In this document: in pieces, positions 6,440 to 15,383 of the stretch
Position numbering within the stretch: position 1 is the first letter of the stretch
Layout of the letters: the number at the start of each line of letters is the position of its first letter
NCBI GenBank assembly: GCA_949472775.1
Contig: CASWVG010000016.1
Coordinates: 1-47,866 of the forward strand
From: an uncultured Lachnospiraceae bacterium
GTDB taxonomy: Bacteria; Bacillota; Clostridia; Lachnospirales; Lachnospiraceae
DNA: 47,866 nt
Direction of reading: 5' to 3'
The notes under the pieces: generated by a model
Seen by the model: the letters and a program-made list of their open reading frames with translations, nothing else
The model's database searches: none
Told to the model about the DNA's origin: nothing
Program-made: the position numbers and the translations under genes

Positions 6440-7735
6440 TCACCCCGGCTCCGAGATTCTGCTCACAGCCACGTAAACTTCTGAAATCTTATACCAGGTC
6501 GGGTAGTCCACGATCCCGTTCGGAGGCAGATTGAAGACGCTCTGGAAGACTCTGACTGCCTCAGCGGTGCTGGGTCCGTAGACACCGTCCGGGGTAACGC
6601 GGGGAATGGCGGGGTAGTTCTGGGCGATGCGGTTTAGCTGCTGCTGGATCTGCAGCACCTTATCCCCGGAGGCGCCGATGTTCAGGTTGTAACCGGGCCA
6701 GGAGGAGGGGACGCCGGAGACAGCGACTGCGGTGTTGATATACATGTCGCTGCCATAGTAGTAGCGGATGATCTGGATCGGGGAGTAACCCTCGTCCCCA
6801 AGATATTTGGAGCCCCACTGGCTTAAGCCGTTACAGGTCACATTCCGGCCGTCGCAGTAGGAGGTGAAGATGGGCTGGCGCACACCGGGGCGGGAGAGAT
6901 AGTTGGCAAAAATGGAGTCCACCAGTCTGTCAATATTTTTATAAATGTTTCGTCCGCGGATCCATTTCTGGTCGTAGGCGGTGGAGGAAGTGATGGTGAA
7001 GTTGTAGCCTTTATTGCGGTACCACTCAGTATAGACACGGTTTAAGGTAAAGGACATAATCGCCAGCGTGTTTGCGTAGATGGCGCTCTCGGGCCAGGTG
7101 GCGTAGATCTCGGAGGATACTACATTTTTGATATAATCCCGGTAGCGCACATAGTAGTTGGGGGCGGTGGAGTCGTTTGGCACGCCGTCGTGCACGATGA
7201 TGAACTCAGGAATCACCACGCGGCTTAAGACGATTTCGCCGGACTCATCCATAGGCTTGATCTCATCCTCGGGGATTTTGGGCGGATAATCTCCGTAGAG
7301 GGTGTGGTCAGGGATGGCGATGATCTCCTCTGTGTCCTCACTCATCTCGGTGGGCGTCATTTCAATATTCTGGACGGCGGTCACATCCGGCAGCACTTCC
7401 ACGCCGGACACGATGACCGGCTCATAACCGGGTGCGCTCACGGAGAGGGTGTATTCTGAGTAAGGCATGGGGGAGTTGGGAGTCAGGCTGTACTGCAGCG
7501 GTGGTGTTTTTAAGTCCACTGTGTCGGTCTGTCCCGAAGAATTTGTCGTGAGCGTCTCCAGTGTGGAATCCGGCTCGCCTGTAAAGGAAATGGTAATCAT
7601 TGCGTTTTCTATCGGAATGAGTCCCACGTTTGCGGTGACGTTGATTTGCAGTCTGCCGACCGTATCGGTTCCTGTCGTTGCATTGTCCTCGGTCTGTGTA
7701 TACAGCAAAGCTGCATCTTTTTTGATTTCATCCAT
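6440..7735 (-). CDS. SpoIID-like/peptidoglycan-binding protein
   Basis: The protein is 431 aa with no signal peptide or membrane segment. Residues about 25-140 look like a carboxypeptidase-regulatory/Ig-like beta fold, residues about 165-320 resemble a SpoIID/LytB-like module (YIKNVVSSEIYATWP, NTLAIMSFTLNRVY, LSQWGSKYLGDEGYS), and residues about 345-420 are a PG_binding_1 domain (DKVLQIQQQLNRIA, VTPDGVYGPSTAEAVRVFQ). Proteins of this build are common in Lachnospiraceae and are thought to act in spore cortex or cell-wall remodelling. Absence of a signal peptide suggests action in the mother cell or forespore cytoplasm, or export by another route. GAGG upstream of ATG 7735 supports the start. 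Confidence 0.7.
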   Translation of the reverse strand: MDEIKKDAALLYTQTEDNATTGTDTVGRLQINVTANVGLIPIENAMITISFTGEPDSTLETLTTNSSGQTDTVDLKTPPLQYSLTPNSPMPYSEYTLSVSAPGYEPVIVSGVEVLPDVTAVQNIEMTPTEMSEDTEEIIAIPDHTLYGDYPPKIPEDEIKPMDESGEIVLSRVVIPEFIIVHDGVPNDSTAPNYYVRYRDYIKNVVSSEIYATWPESAIYANTLAIMSFTLNRVYTEWYRNKGYNFTITSSTAYDQKWIRGRNIYKNIDRLVDSIFANYLSRPGVRQPIFTSYCDGRNVTCNGLSQWGSKYLGDEGYSPIQIIRYYYGSDMYINTAVAVSGVPSSWPGYNLNIGASGDKVLQIQQQLNRIAQNYPAIPRVTPDGVYGPSTAEAVRVFQSVFNLPPNGIVDYPTWYKISEVYVAVSRISEPG

Positions 7736-7839
7736 CTTGCTACCTCATATCTGACAGGTATATGCTCTTACGGTTAGCATATGCGGGGAGGCGCGTTTTT
7801 GTGTATTGGATTGCAGTTTCACTATTTCCAATCCGAATC

Positions 7840-7868
7840 TTGACAAAATAACGAGATTTCTTTAAAAT
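7840..7868 (+). promoter_or_regulatory. Sigma-A promoter of the TetR-hydrolase operon
   Basis: TTGACA (7840-7845), a 17-bp spacer and TAAAAT (7863-7868) form a near-consensus sigma-A promoter. Predicted transcription starts near 7875, inside the dyad described next. Confidence 0.75.
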
Positions 7869-7891
7869 GAAACAAGATTCATTTTTGTTTC
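7866..7891 (+). promoter_or_regulatory. Probable TetR auto-operator
   Basis: GAAACAA (7869-7875) and TTGTTTC (7885-7891) form a perfect dyad around a 9-bp centre. A second dyad, AATGAA-N6-TTCATT (7866-7883), overlaps it. Both cover the transcription start of the promoter, which is where a TetR repressor would block initiation. Confidence 0.6.
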
Positions 7892-7923
7892 GGAAGGTCA
7901 AAGGCTCTGACAGGGAGGGAAAG

Positions 7924-8616
7924 ATGCCAAAGGTCACGGAAGAATACATTGCGGGCAAAAAGAAAAGGATAACGGACGCGGCATATGAGATGTGTCTGCG
8001 AAAAACAGTCAGCACGGTCACTATGCAGGATATCATTGACAGGGCAGGCTTAAGTCAGGGCGGCATCTATCGCTTTTATAGGGATATTGATGAAATACTT
8101 GCGGATATGATCAGACAGATGAGGGAGCGGGTCAGCATCAAGGGAAAAATCGATGAGATACTGGCGCAGAAAGATGAGCTGTCGCCGCGGGAGATTACGA
8201 ACCTGTTGTTTGCGATGCTGGCGGACTTTATGGAAAGCGAGCTGATGGGCATTGAGAAGATTGATTTTGAACTCTCGGTGCTTGCCATGAATATGCCCCA
8301 AAGGATCGAAAAGATCATGGGCGGTCTCCCGGAAGTGGGAAATATGGAATATCTGACCATGCGCACCATGGAATATTTCCGGGAGCAGGCTGCGCGGGGC
8401 AGAATCCATCCGCGTGTAAATGCGGAGGAGCTGCTTGCGTTTATCTCCTCCGCCTATGACGGCATTCAGATGACGTGCATTGTAAACAACTGTTACCGGC
8501 AGGAAAGGAATCCGCTTGCAGATCTGTATCAGCCGCGGGTTTTGCTGAAGATGCTGGCGCGGACGGTTAACAATCTGATTGGGGCGGATGGAGAGGACGA
8601 GGAGGATTCACTATGA
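7924..8616 (+). CDS. TetR/AcrR-family transcriptional regulator
   Basis: The protein is 230 aa. The N-terminal helix-turn-helix is typical (TVTMQDIIDRAGLSQGGIYR, followed by FYRDIDEILADMI). The C-terminal ligand/dimer domain is not assignable to a substrate. I chose ATG 7924 because GGGAGGGAAAG is just upstream; an in-frame ATG at 7867 lies inside the -10 box and cannot be the start. The stop overlaps the next gene's start (ATGA), so the regulator and hydrolase are translationally coupled. The promoter dyad suggests autorepression that also controls the hydrolase. Confidence 0.88.
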   Translation: MPKVTEEYIAGKKKRITDAAYEMCLRKTVSTVTMQDIIDRAGLSQGGIYRFYRDIDEILADMIRQMRERVSIKGKIDEILAQKDELSPREITNLLFAMLADFMESELMGIEKIDFELSVLAMNMPQRIEKIMGGLPEVGNMEYLTMRTMEYFREQAARGRIHPRVNAEELLAFISSAYDGIQMTCIVNNCYRQERNPLADLYQPRVLLKMLARTVNNLIGADGEDEEDSL

Positions 8617-9563
8617 AAACGGAAAAGCAATACACAGAAGAATACGTGCGCATCGGGGGAATAGAACAGTATCTGCTGCACTACCGCTCTAAGCCTGAGG
8701 ACCCAGTCCTGCTCTTCATCCATGGCGGACCGGGGCAGACGGAGAGTTTCTTTGCTTTTCTTGTGGAGGAATACGCAGAGCGCGATTACAATATCGTCTA
8801 TTATGACCAGCGCGGCGCAGGGAAAACGTGGTTGAAAAATAAAAAGAGCAGACCGGACATGGAGATCTTAAAGAGGGATCTTCTGGAGATCGTGCTGTAC
8901 ATGAAAAAGCAGTATGGGAAAGAAAAGATCGGCATTGTAGGGCATTCCTGGGGCAGCGTTCTCGGGAGCATGTTCGCCCTGGAGCACCCGGAACATACGC
9001 TGTGCTACATCGGCTGCGGGCAGGTCATCAATATTGTGGAAAACGAGCGCACCGGCTACGCGATCCTCAAAGAGGCGATCGGGAAAGGCGGGAATAAACG
9101 GGATCAAAAGAAGCTGGAAAAGATCGGTGTGTATCCGCCGCCACAGTTTGACTTAAAGGCTTACCGCAAGATGGGACAGATTCGGAGGCTGCAGGGGAGG
9201 TACAGACTGGCACAGGATTTTGACAGGACATTCATCGATCTGTGGCGCCGTTCTCCCGTTACAGGAATGAGAGACCTCATTCCGTTTGTGACAGGTGTGT
9301 CAGTTAATATGCAGCTGATGCGGGAACTGATGACCTATGATCTGCGGAAAAAGGGAAGCAGTTATCAGGTTCCTGTCTACTATGTGCTCGGGGAGAAGGA
9401 CAGCCAGACGCCGGTCGGGATCAGTATAACGTATCTTGAAACCGTGCAGGCGCCTGACAAGAAACTTTATCTGATATCTGATGCGGGTCATGCGCCGATG
9501 ATCGACAATGTGGAGGACTATCGGAAAGCGGTGCGGGAGATCGTCCGCCGCGTGCACCCATAA
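8613..9563 (+). CDS. Alpha/beta hydrolase, proline-iminopeptidase-like
   Basis: The protein is 316 aa. HGGPG at 37-41 is the oxyanion-hole motif of the prolyl iminopeptidase (S33) group. GHSWG carries the nucleophile S112, with D263 (GEKDSQTP) and H293 (DAGHAP) completing the triad. No signal peptide is seen, so it is cytoplasmic. S33 enzymes release N-terminal proline or hydrolyse small amides and esters; the actual substrate may be the ligand sensed by the TetR regulator whose stop codon overlaps this start. No separate ribosome site is needed for ATG 8613 because of the ATGA overlap. Confidence 0.85.
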   Translation: MKTEKQYTEEYVRIGGIEQYLLHYRSKPEDPVLLFIHGGPGQTESFFAFLVEEYAERDYNIVYYDQRGAGKTWLKNKKSRPDMEILKRDLLEIVLYMKKQYGKEKIGIVGHSWGSVLGSMFALEHPEHTLCYIGCGQVINIVENERTGYAILKEAIGKGGNKRDQKKLEKIGVYPPPQFDLKAYRKMGQIRRLQGRYRLAQDFDRTFIDLWRRSPVTGMRDLIPFVTGVSVNMQLMRELMTYDLRKKGSSYQVPVYYVLGEKDSQTPVGISITYLETVQAPDKKLYLISDAGHAPMIDNVEDYRKAVREIVRRVHP

Positions 9564-9569
9564 TGAGGG

Positions 9570-9599
9570 TTGCACATGCTACCCGGAAAATGATATACT
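9570..9599 (+). promoter_or_regulatory. Promoter of the DUF5717 operon, predicted leaderless
   Basis: TTGCAC (9570-9575), an 18-bp spacer and TATACT (9594-9599) form a plausible sigma-A promoter. The expected start, about 7 nt after the -10, falls at 9605-9607, exactly on the ATG at 9606. No Shine-Dalgarno lies at a useful distance, so the mRNA may be leaderless. Confidence 0.5.
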
Positions 9600-9605
9600 A
9601 TCGGT

Positions 9606-12600
9606 ATGGTTATAGATGAGATTTTAGAAGGCAAATTTCATACTGATGACGGTCCGCTGGAGTTTTCCTGCCCGCGCGTTACGCTGTCCCTTCAGGCAGA
9701 CACGGTCTGTGAGGGGTCTTTTTTCGTGTACGGACCGGAAGGGGCGGTGACGGAAGGGACAGTGACGGTTTCCGACCTGCGGATGACCTGTGTCACAAAG
9801 CGTTTCGGCGGCAGTGAGGACGAGATCCTATACCGCTTTGACGCGGCGGGGATGGAGGGGGGACAGGAGGTTTCCGGTTCATTTTCCGTTGTCTCCAACA
9901 GGGGGGAGTATGAACTGCCTTTTCAGGTGACGGTGCTTTCGGATGAGATTGGTTCGAGTCTCGGGGAAATCCGGAACCTTTTCCACTTTACGAATCTGGC
10001 GAGAAGTAACTGGACAGAAGCGGTTTCGCTCTTTTACGATCCCTGTTTTAAGAAGGTGTTTACGGGACACGACAGACAATATCTGGCGGCTTACAAGGGG
10101 CTTTCCGCGATGCCGGGAAACGAGCACAATGTGGAGGAGTTTCTGCAGGAAATTCATAAGAAAAAGCCAGTGGAATTTCTTCCCGAGGAAAGTGAGATTC
10201 ATATGGAAGATCCGTCCGGGGACGCGCGCTTTGCCCTTGTCATAAACCGGAATGGCTGGGGCTATACGAGACTGCGGTTTCAGACGGAAGGGCCTTTTAT
10301 CAGGCTGCAGGAAGAGTCGGCGGAGGAGGATTCTTTTACGGATAACATTTACCGGCTCTATTATCAGATCGATTTGGAAAAGCTCCATGGCGGCATAAAC
10401 TTAGGCGCGATTCTGCTTGTGCGGGAGAACGGGACGATGCGGATTCCCGTCACCGTGGTGCAGCGTATGTCCGGGATCAGAGAGCTTGGCATAAAGCGGG
10501 AAAAGAAACAGTTGACGGTACAGCTCATGGAATATTACCAGGCGCATCGTCTGAAGAAGATCGGGACATCCACCTGGCTTGCGGAGACGGGCAGGCTTCT
10601 GACGCGCATGGAGCAGCTTGACGACAGGGATATCGCCGTAAAGCTGTTCCGTGGGCAGCTTCTTATGTCCCAGGAGCGTGGGAACGAGGCGAAATGGCAG
10701 ATGGAAAAGCTGCGGGAGCGGGTGATCGCCATACGGGAGGAAAATCCGGCGCTGTGGTGCTATTACCTTTATCTGACGACGCTCATCAGCGAGGAGGATT
10801 CCTACGTGGATGAGGTGGCGGAGATGGTTTCGCGGATTTACGGTCGCAGAAGGGGAGACTGGAGGATCGCGTGGCTGCTGTTTTATCTGTCTGAGGAGTA
10901 TGTGGAGAGTGTGTCCCGCAGATGGCTGCTTCTGGAGGATCTGTTTATCCATCACTGCACTTCTCCGATGATCTATATTGAGGCGTGGAATATTCTCTGC
11001 ATGAATCCTGCCATGCTTCGCAAACTGGATCTCTTTGAGGAACAGATATTAAATTATGCGGTCAAAAACGGCGTCATGCAGGAGGAGATCCTTCTGCAGG
11101 TGGTGTACCTTGCGGGGCAGAAGCGGGGGTATTCTGAGGGGCTGTTTGGCATTCTGAAAGGCTGCTATGCGCTGATTCCCCACAAGGAAGTTTTGCATGA
11201 AATCTGCAGTCTGCTGATTAAGGGAAACCGCAGCGGGGAGGCATACTTTCCGTGGTTTAGCGCGGGTGTGGAGGAAAACCTGCGCATCACCAGACTTTAC
11301 GAATATTATATGATGTCGCTTCCGAAAGACTTTGACGGGGAACTGCCCAAAATGGTGCTTCTGTATTTTGCGTACAGAAGCGATCTGCACTATGAGATCA
11401 CAGCGTACCTCTATGCCTATGTATACAGGCGGAGGGAAGAATTGGCGGATATTTATGTAAACTACATGGCGGCAATGGAGCGTTTTATACTGGAACAGAT
11501 CAGCAGGGGCAGGATCAACAGGGATCTCGCCTATCTCTACGACAATATACTGACCCTGTCCATGATAGACGAGCAGACCGCCCGGTCACTTGTCTCCCTG
11601 CTTTTTATGAGGGAGGTCAGGACGGAGGCGGCACATGCGAAAGAGGTGCTGGTTGCTTATGCCTGCCGGTCGGATATCAAGCGTTTTCCCATGACCGATG
11701 GCAGGGCGCTTGTGCCAGTTTATGACAACGACTGCCGGGTTCTTCTGGGTGACGGCGAGGGAAACTTTTTCACAGAGGGCATGGCGTACACCGTGGAAGC
11801 ATTGATGAAGCCGGCCAGACTTGCGCTGATGATTGCGCCTTTTGTGAGAAATCATCTGGGTTTTGCGGTCTATGCCTGCTATGCGAAACAGCATACGTTT
11901 GCGGTGCAGGAGGACAATGTGGATCTCTTCGCGCTGCTGTCCTCGTCGGAGCGGGTTGAGGAAGAGGAAAAGAGGAAAATCTATCCCATAGTGGTAGACT
12001 TTTATTACGAAAAGGATAGAATGCGGGAACTGGATGAGTATCTGCTCACCCTGCACCCGGCAGATGTGAGCCGGCGCGACCGGGGAAAGATCGTTAGGCT
12101 TCTGGTCAGCCGGGGAATGTATGAGAATGCTGTCGAGTGGGTCAGACGTTTCGGTCCCTACGACGTGGACACAAAAACGCTGCTTAAGCTTGGCAGCAGG
12201 CTTTTAGATCTGACGGAGACGGAAGATGATCCGATGCTCACAGGGATGCTTCTCTATGTCGTGCAGAAGGGCAAATATGACGACAACGTGCTCGACTATC
12301 TGGTGAAATGGTTTGCCGGGAGCATCGTGCAGATGCGGGATATATGGAAACTGGCGGACTCCTTTGGTGTGGATAGTTACAGGCTGTGCGAGCGGATGCT
12401 TGTACAGATGTTATATACGGGTGTCCGGGTAGAGGAACAACTGGAGATCTTGCGTTCTTATACGAAATGCGGCGGCAGTGAGCGGATCAGGGCGGCGTTT
12501 GTATCGGCTTGCTGTTATGACGATGTCGTAAAGGAAGAGGCAGCGGATCCCTATGTGTTTGAGAGTGTGCGGCAGCTTTGGCAGGAGGAAGCGCCCCTGC

Positions 12601-13157
12601 ATCCGGTCTGCCGGATCGCTTATCTGCGCTACTTTGCGGACAGGGAACGGGATGGGGATGTGCAAAAACTGTGCGCCGTCTTTCTCGATTCGCTACTCGC
12701 GCAGGGGATTGTGATGCCTTTCTACCGGAAGTTTTTTGGCTGTGTGCCGCAGCTTGGCGCCTATCTGGACAAGACCATGGTGGAGTATCGAAAGACTTCC
12801 GGTTCGCGGGTGATGATCCACTATATGATTCAGGAGGAAGGCGCAGCCGGGGAGGAGTACACCCATGAGGAGATGCGGGATATGTTTGGCGGCATCTGTG
12901 TCAGCGATTTTATCCTGTTTTTCGGGGAGCAGCTTAAGTATTATATTACGGAGGAATCGGAGAACGGGGAACAGCTTGTAGTGAGCGACGTGATCCAGAA
13001 GGGCGAGGCCGGGGAGGATATTCCGGAAGGCAGATTCAGTATTTTAAATGATATTATGATAGGAAAGACCCTGCATGATTACGATACGGTGAACGATCTT
13101 TTGTCGGCGTATTTCAAACAGGATCATATGGTGGAGCAGATCTTCACGGTAAGATAG
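9606..13157 (+). CDS. DUF5717-family giant helical protein
   Basis: The product is 1183 aa. I recognise it as the DUF5717 family of Lachnospiraceae, function unknown. The first 110 or so residues are beta-rich (ILEGKFHTDDGPLEFSCPRV and following), a link region follows, and from about 290 to the end the chain is almost wholly alpha-helical with TPR/HEAT-like periodicity. There is no signal peptide, no membrane segment and no recognisable catalytic motif. It starts a tight operon of four genes (gaps 12, 22 and 29 bp) whose other members are an actin/Hsp70-like protein, a TPR-like protein and a membrane coiled-coil protein. A large scaffold or an assembly platform is the natural reading, but that is inference. 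The start is predicted leaderless. Confidence 0.75.
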   Translation: MVIDEILEGKFHTDDGPLEFSCPRVTLSLQADTVCEGSFFVYGPEGAVTEGTVTVSDLRMTCVTKRFGGSEDEILYRFDAAGMEGGQEVSGSFSVVSNRGEYELPFQVTVLSDEIGSSLGEIRNLFHFTNLARSNWTEAVSLFYDPCFKKVFTGHDRQYLAAYKGLSAMPGNEHNVEEFLQEIHKKKPVEFLPEESEIHMEDPSGDARFALVINRNGWGYTRLRFQTEGPFIRLQEESAEEDSFTDNIYRLYYQIDLEKLHGGINLGAILLVRENGTMRIPVTVVQRMSGIRELGIKREKKQLTVQLMEYYQAHRLKKIGTSTWLAETGRLLTRMEQLDDRDIAVKLFRGQLLMSQERGNEAKWQMEKLRERVIAIREENPALWCYYLYLTTLISEEDSYVDEVAEMVSRIYGRRRGDWRIAWLLFYLSEEYVESVSRRWLLLEDLFIHHCTSPMIYIEAWNILCMNPAMLRKLDLFEEQILNYAVKNGVMQEEILLQVVYLAGQKRGYSEGLFGILKGCYALIPHKEVLHEICSLLIKGNRSGEAYFPWFSAGVEENLRITRLYEYYMMSLPKDFDGELPKMVLLYFAYRSDLHYEITAYLYAYVYRRREELADIYVNYMAAMERFILEQISRGRINRDLAYLYDNILTLSMIDEQTARSLVSLLFMREVRTEAAHAKEVLVAYACRSDIKRFPMTDGRALVPVYDNDCRVLLGDGEGNFFTEGMAYTVEALMKPARLALMIAPFVRNHLGFAVYACYAKQHTFAVQEDNVDLFALLSSSERVEEEEKRKIYPIVVDFYYEKDRMRELDEYLLTLHPADVSRRDRGKIVRLLVSRGMYENAVEWVRRFGPYDVDTKTLLKLGSRLLDLTETEDDPMLTGMLLYVVQKGKYDDNVLDYLVKWFAGSIVQMRDIWKLADSFGVDSYRLCERMLVQMLYTGVRVEEQLEILRSYTKCGGSERIRAAFVSACCYDDVVKEEAADPYVFESVRQLWQEEAPLHPVCRIAYLRYFADRERDGDVQKLCAVFLDSLLAQGIVMPFYRKFFGCVPQLGAYLDKTMVEYRKTSGSRVMIHYMIQEEGAAGEEYTHEEMRDMFGGICVSDFILFFGEQLKYYITEESENGEQLVVSDVIQKGEAGEDIPEGRFSILNDIMIGKTLHDYDTVNDLLSAYFKQDHMVEQIFTVR

Positions 13158-13169
13158 AGGAAATGGTTT

Positions 13170-14483
13170 ATGTTTCTAGGTACGAAAGAGGACGGCAAAC
13201 CGCATAAGGGAGACGTATTTGTCGGGTATGATCTGGGGGAGAGGTATACCCAGATCAGCTATTGCCTCTTTGACGAGAGTGATGTGGAGACGGTTGCGCC
13301 GGTGGTGGGGACGAAGCAGTACAACATTCCTTTTATGTTATGTAAACGAAAAGGAACCAACCAGTGGCTGTACGGCAAGGAAGCGGTCAAGAGCGCAGAA
13401 GAGGAAGCCATGTGCCCGGTGGATGATATTTTGAACCTTGCCAGGAAGGGGAGCGAGATTGAACTGGATGGGGAGACCTATGACCCGGTGGCGCTTCTGA
13501 CTCTCTTTATCAGAAAAAGCCTGGGGCTTATGAGTTTCATTGTCCCGGTGGAGCACATCGGCGCCTTGCTGTTCACGGTGGACCGGATGGATGACCGTAT
13601 GGTGGAGATCCTTTTGCAGGTGGCGGCAAATCTGCAGGTTAAGACGGAGCATATTTATTTCCAGAGCCATACAGAAAGTCTCTATTCCTTTATGCTGTAC
13701 CAGCCTTCTGAATTGTGGGCGTATCAGGTGGTGGTCTGCGAGCATGACGGGAAATATTTAAAGACATACCGCATGGAGTGCAACAAGAGAACCACGCCCA
13801 TTGTGGCGCTGATTGAGGAGGCTGGCTACGAGACGGTTGTGGTGCCTGAGGAAAATGAGGAGGAGGCTGTGAAGGAGGACGCTTTCCGGGTGGCGGACGA
13901 GCGGTTCCTCGGGATTCTGGAAAAGCTCTGCGAAGGGCGTATCGTCTCTTCAGCGTATCTTCTGGGGGACGGCTTCAGGGAGGAGTGGCATAAAAAATCG
14001 CTGCAGTTTCTCTGCCGGAACAGGCGCGTGTTTCAAGGCAATAATCTGTACAGCCGGGGAGCGGTCTACAGTCTTTTGGAGAAGTTTGACACAAGCGAGG
14101 CGGGAAAGACCCATATCTTTTTAGGGGAAGATAAACTGAAGGCAAATATCGGCATGCGGGTATTGCGTCAAGGAAAGGAATCCTACTACGCACTTTTGGA
14201 CGCCGGGGAAAACTGGTACGAGCTGCAAAAGTCCTGCGAGATACTTCTGGGAAAGGAAAAGGAGGTTTCCTTCGTGATTACGCCGCTTAACGGGAAAAAT
14301 GTGCAGACACAAAGGATTCCCCTTACGGGGGCGAGGGAGACAGGCGCGCCTTTTACCAGATACGCGCTGGATGTGGCGATGACTTCCGCGGATACGGTGA
14401 CGGTAACCGTGACGGATCTGGGTCTGGGTGAGTTTTTCCCCGCATCGGGACAGAAATGGGAGGAAGCGTTTCAGATTTCATAA
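13170..14483 (+). CDS. DUF5716-family protein, actin/Hsp70-ATPase-like fold suspected
   Basis: The protein is 437 aa. I recognise the DUF5716 family that accompanies DUF5717. VFVGYDLGERYTQISYCLFD near residues 16-35 resembles the phosphate-1 strand-turn of actin/Hsp70/ASKHA ATPases (DLG with a following beta strand), and IGALLFTVDRMDDRMVEILLQ resembles the later FtsA/MreB-like helix region. The last 110 residues are beta-rich (TVTVTVTDLG), like an Hsp70 substrate-binding domain. Whether it still binds ATP is unclear. It lies 12 bp after the giant protein; GAGGAAATG precedes ATG 13170. Confidence 0.7.
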   Translation: MFLGTKEDGKPHKGDVFVGYDLGERYTQISYCLFDESDVETVAPVVGTKQYNIPFMLCKRKGTNQWLYGKEAVKSAEEEAMCPVDDILNLARKGSEIELDGETYDPVALLTLFIRKSLGLMSFIVPVEHIGALLFTVDRMDDRMVEILLQVAANLQVKTEHIYFQSHTESLYSFMLYQPSELWAYQVVVCEHDGKYLKTYRMECNKRTTPIVALIEEAGYETVVVPEENEEEAVKEDAFRVADERFLGILEKLCEGRIVSSAYLLGDGFREEWHKKSLQFLCRNRRVFQGNNLYSRGAVYSLLEKFDTSEAGKTHIFLGEDKLKANIGMRVLRQGKESYYALLDAGENWYELQKSCEILLGKEKEVSFVITPLNGKNVQTQRIPLTGARETGAPFTRYALDVAMTSADTVTVTVTDLGLGEFFPASGQKWEEAFQIS

Positions 14484-14505
14484 ACGCTGAGGGACGAAGG
14501 AAAAG

Positions 14506-15354
14506 ATGGACGGTCAGATGATCCTGGGAACAGGCAGGCGGGCGGAAACCCCCTACTATATGGAAAGGTTTTATGTAAACCTATATTCGGTGGAAGAACT
14601 GTGCTTTCTCTTTGTGGACAGGGCGGAGCTTCTGGATGCGGAGATCATGCAGCGCGGCATGGTCAGATGGCTTGAGGAGGAGTGTGGCTTAAGCGATCTG
14701 GCGCACACGCTGGATGCGCTGTTAAACAGAAGGGGTTCCACGGCGGCTTATGTTGGCGCGGTTTTGGAGTATGTGAATCTTTATCCGCAGGATGTGATCG
14801 GGAGGACGGAGGAGATCGTGCGGGGCAACGATGGACTAAGCCCCTATGAGCGGCAGAAGGCGAAGGCGGATTACCTTCTCGGGGAGAAGCGTTATCTGGC
14901 GGCGCTGCAACAGTATCAGAGCCTGGCCGAGGAGGTGCCGGAGAATGAAAAGCTGCTTCTTGCGAGACTCTATCACAATATGGGAGTCGCCTGCGCAGGC
15001 ATGTTTTTCTATGGACAGGCGGCGGAATGGTTTATGAAGTCCTATGAGACAGACGGCAAGAGAGAGGGGCTTAAGATGTATCTGGCGTCGCTGCGTATGG
15101 GGCAGCAGGAGAACAAATATATTGATTATATCGCGGCACATCCCGAATACCATGAAGTGTCTCTTGAGGTAGAGCGGATGGTGAAGCGCGCGGAAGGTTC
15201 TTTTGAGGGAACGGATGAAAACCGGATGCTTGTCACTTATCAGGTCATGAAGGAGGAGGGCGCGGGCGCGCTTGGCAGCTCAACGCCTTATTATGAGGAG
15301 ATCGGAAAACTGACGGCGGGGCTGAAGGAAAGGTACCGCAGGAGCATGAAATAG
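14506..15354 (+). CDS. TPR-like helical protein of the DUF5717/DUF5716 operon
   Basis: The protein is 282 aa, with no signal peptide. Residues about 115-215 read as TPR-like helix pairs (KADYLLGEKRYLAALQQYQS, LARLYHNMGVACAGMFFYGQ, AAEWFMKSYETDGKREGLKM). The N-terminal 110 residues are unassigned (FYVNLYSVEELCFLFVD). It lies 22 bp after the DUF5716 gene, with GAAGGAAAAG as ribosome site. A protein-protein adaptor in the same complex is likely from context only. Confidence 0.65.
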   Translation: MDGQMILGTGRRAETPYYMERFYVNLYSVEELCFLFVDRAELLDAEIMQRGMVRWLEEECGLSDLAHTLDALLNRRGSTAAYVGAVLEYVNLYPQDVIGRTEEIVRGNDGLSPYERQKAKADYLLGEKRYLAALQQYQSLAEEVPENEKLLLARLYHNMGVACAGMFFYGQAAEWFMKSYETDGKREGLKMYLASLRMGQQENKYIDYIAAHPEYHEVSLEVERMVKRAEGSFEGTDENRMLVTYQVMKEEGAGALGSSTPYYEEIGKLTAGLKERYRRSMK

Positions 15355-15383
15355 AGGCAGAAACGCTTCAGATAGGAGTAAAA

